In this document: positions 63,656 through 64,000 of the stretch, piece after piece | Numbering within the stretch: position 1 is the stretch's first letter | Layout of the letters: every line of letters begins with the position of its first letter | Assembly (NCBI RefSeq): GCF_014705615.1 | Contig: NZ_JACXJA010000026.1 | Coordinates: 62,001 to 126,000, forward strand | DNA from: Paenibacillus oceani | GTDB taxonomy: Bacteria; Bacillota; Bacilli; Paenibacillales; NBRC-103111 | Direction: 5' to 3' | DNA length: 64,000 nt | Position numbers and translations under genes: made by a program | The notes under the pieces: model-generated | Seen by the model: only the letters and a program-made list of their open reading frames with translations | What the model was told of the DNA's origin: nothing | Databases searched by the model: none

Positions 63656-64000
63656 GTGAAACGCCATATCGCGCTTCTTATGCGGAGTCTAGTTCTAGTC
63701 GTCCTGTTGTGCGGGGAACTCCTTCGGTCGCTCACGCGGCGAATGTGCGGGTGTCCGTGACAGACGATCCGGTCCGAATCAACGGTCAGCTTATAGATAA
63801 TGTCCACTCCAAATATCCGTTTATCACTTACGGCGGGATTACGTATTTGCCCTTGACATGGGACCACGCGATAGCGCTTGGCCTTGGTCTGGGATGGGAC
63901 GCGGACACAGGTTTGCAAATTGATTCAGCATCCCCGCCGGCTTATGGAACGTCTGCGGCTTGGACGAAACCGGCCTTCAAACAGGACTTGTCCGCAAGCC
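63656..64000 (+). pseudogene. Copper-amine-oxidase-type stalk-domain protein, signal peptide frameshifted (runs off window)
   Basis: GTG 63656 with AAGGA upstream encodes a signal peptide, MKRHIALLMRSLVLVVLLCG, that runs into a stop at 63760. In the next frame the sequence continues as TPSVAHAANVRVSVTDDPVRINGQLIDNV and YPFITYGGITYLPLTWDHAIALGLGL, the N-terminal stalk domain common in secreted Paenibacillus proteins. Adding one G to the GGGG run at 63711-63714 would join both parts into a normal signal peptidase I site (AHA-A). So this is either a one-base inactivation or a sequencing error. The gene continues past the window. Confidence 0.6.

Overview
The window looks like a chromosomal segment of a Gram-positive, spore-former-type Firmicute, most likely Paenibacillaceae (Paenibacillus/Cohnella-like). 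The evidence is AGGAGG-type ribosome binding sites with frequent TTG and GTG starts, many lipoprotein solute-binding proteins with LplA/LplB/YtcP-type carbohydrate ABC systems, a membrane-bound AraC regulator, ECF sigma/anti-sigma pairs, YozG/YoaS-type proteins, a T-box core and a giant S-layer-anchored protein. No rRNA, tRNA, CRISPR array or intact transposase was found. Taxonomy is inferred from gene content only.

Layout. (1) 1-9.4 kb: polysaccharide-degradation cluster with two solute-binding lipoproteins, an M14 carboxypeptidase-like protein, a heparinase II/III-type lyase and a Tat-exported beta-helix protein, plus one antisense solute-binding-protein remnant. (2) 9.4-21.3 kb: mostly single genes with their own terminators: 2H phosphoesterase, DUF2691, DHA2 drug exporter, APH-like kinase, DinB, tandem GNAT, ANT-like nucleotidyltransferase, AHSA1, YoaS/YozG pair, DUF817, VOC and P-loop kinase. 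A truncated T-box leader and a DapA-family stub lie among them. (3) 21.4-26.8 kb: solute-binding-protein remnant, serine hydrolase, a PadR-DUF1048-DUF1048-ABC operon and a small XRE regulator. (4) 26.8-34 kb: AraC sensor-regulator divergent from an Lpl-type permease pair and binding protein, then a broken paralogous binding protein. (5) 34-46.9 kb: truncated AraC/GyrI gene, a GC-rich sigma/anti-sigma/ABC operon, XRE regulator, another broken binding protein, ceramidase-like lipoprotein, small membrane proteins, GNAT, a second sigma/anti-sigma pair, a glycosyltransferase and a WYL-regulator pseudogene. (6) 47.5-56.1 kb: a tight nine-gene operon (HAD hydrolase, RpiR regulator, YhfI-like MBL hydrolase, complete Dpp/Opp-type importer, metallophosphoesterase), bracketed by two direct copies of a roughly 210-bp repeat. 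(7) 56.5-64 kb: spermidine synthase, a 1557-residue SLH/GHL10 surface glycosidase, an Eis-like GNAT and the start of a stalk-domain protein with a frameshifted signal peptide.

How it fits together: regions 1, 4 and 7 suggest a cell that cuts polysaccharide outside (lyase, beta-helix protein, S-layer glycosidase) and imports the pieces by ABC transport. Region 6 looks like import of a peptide-like or glycopeptide-like compound followed by hydrolysis or dephosphorylation under RpiR control. A recurring oddity is gene decay: at least five solute-binding-protein remnants, and three pseudogenes in which the beginning and end of a gene survive but the middle is missing.
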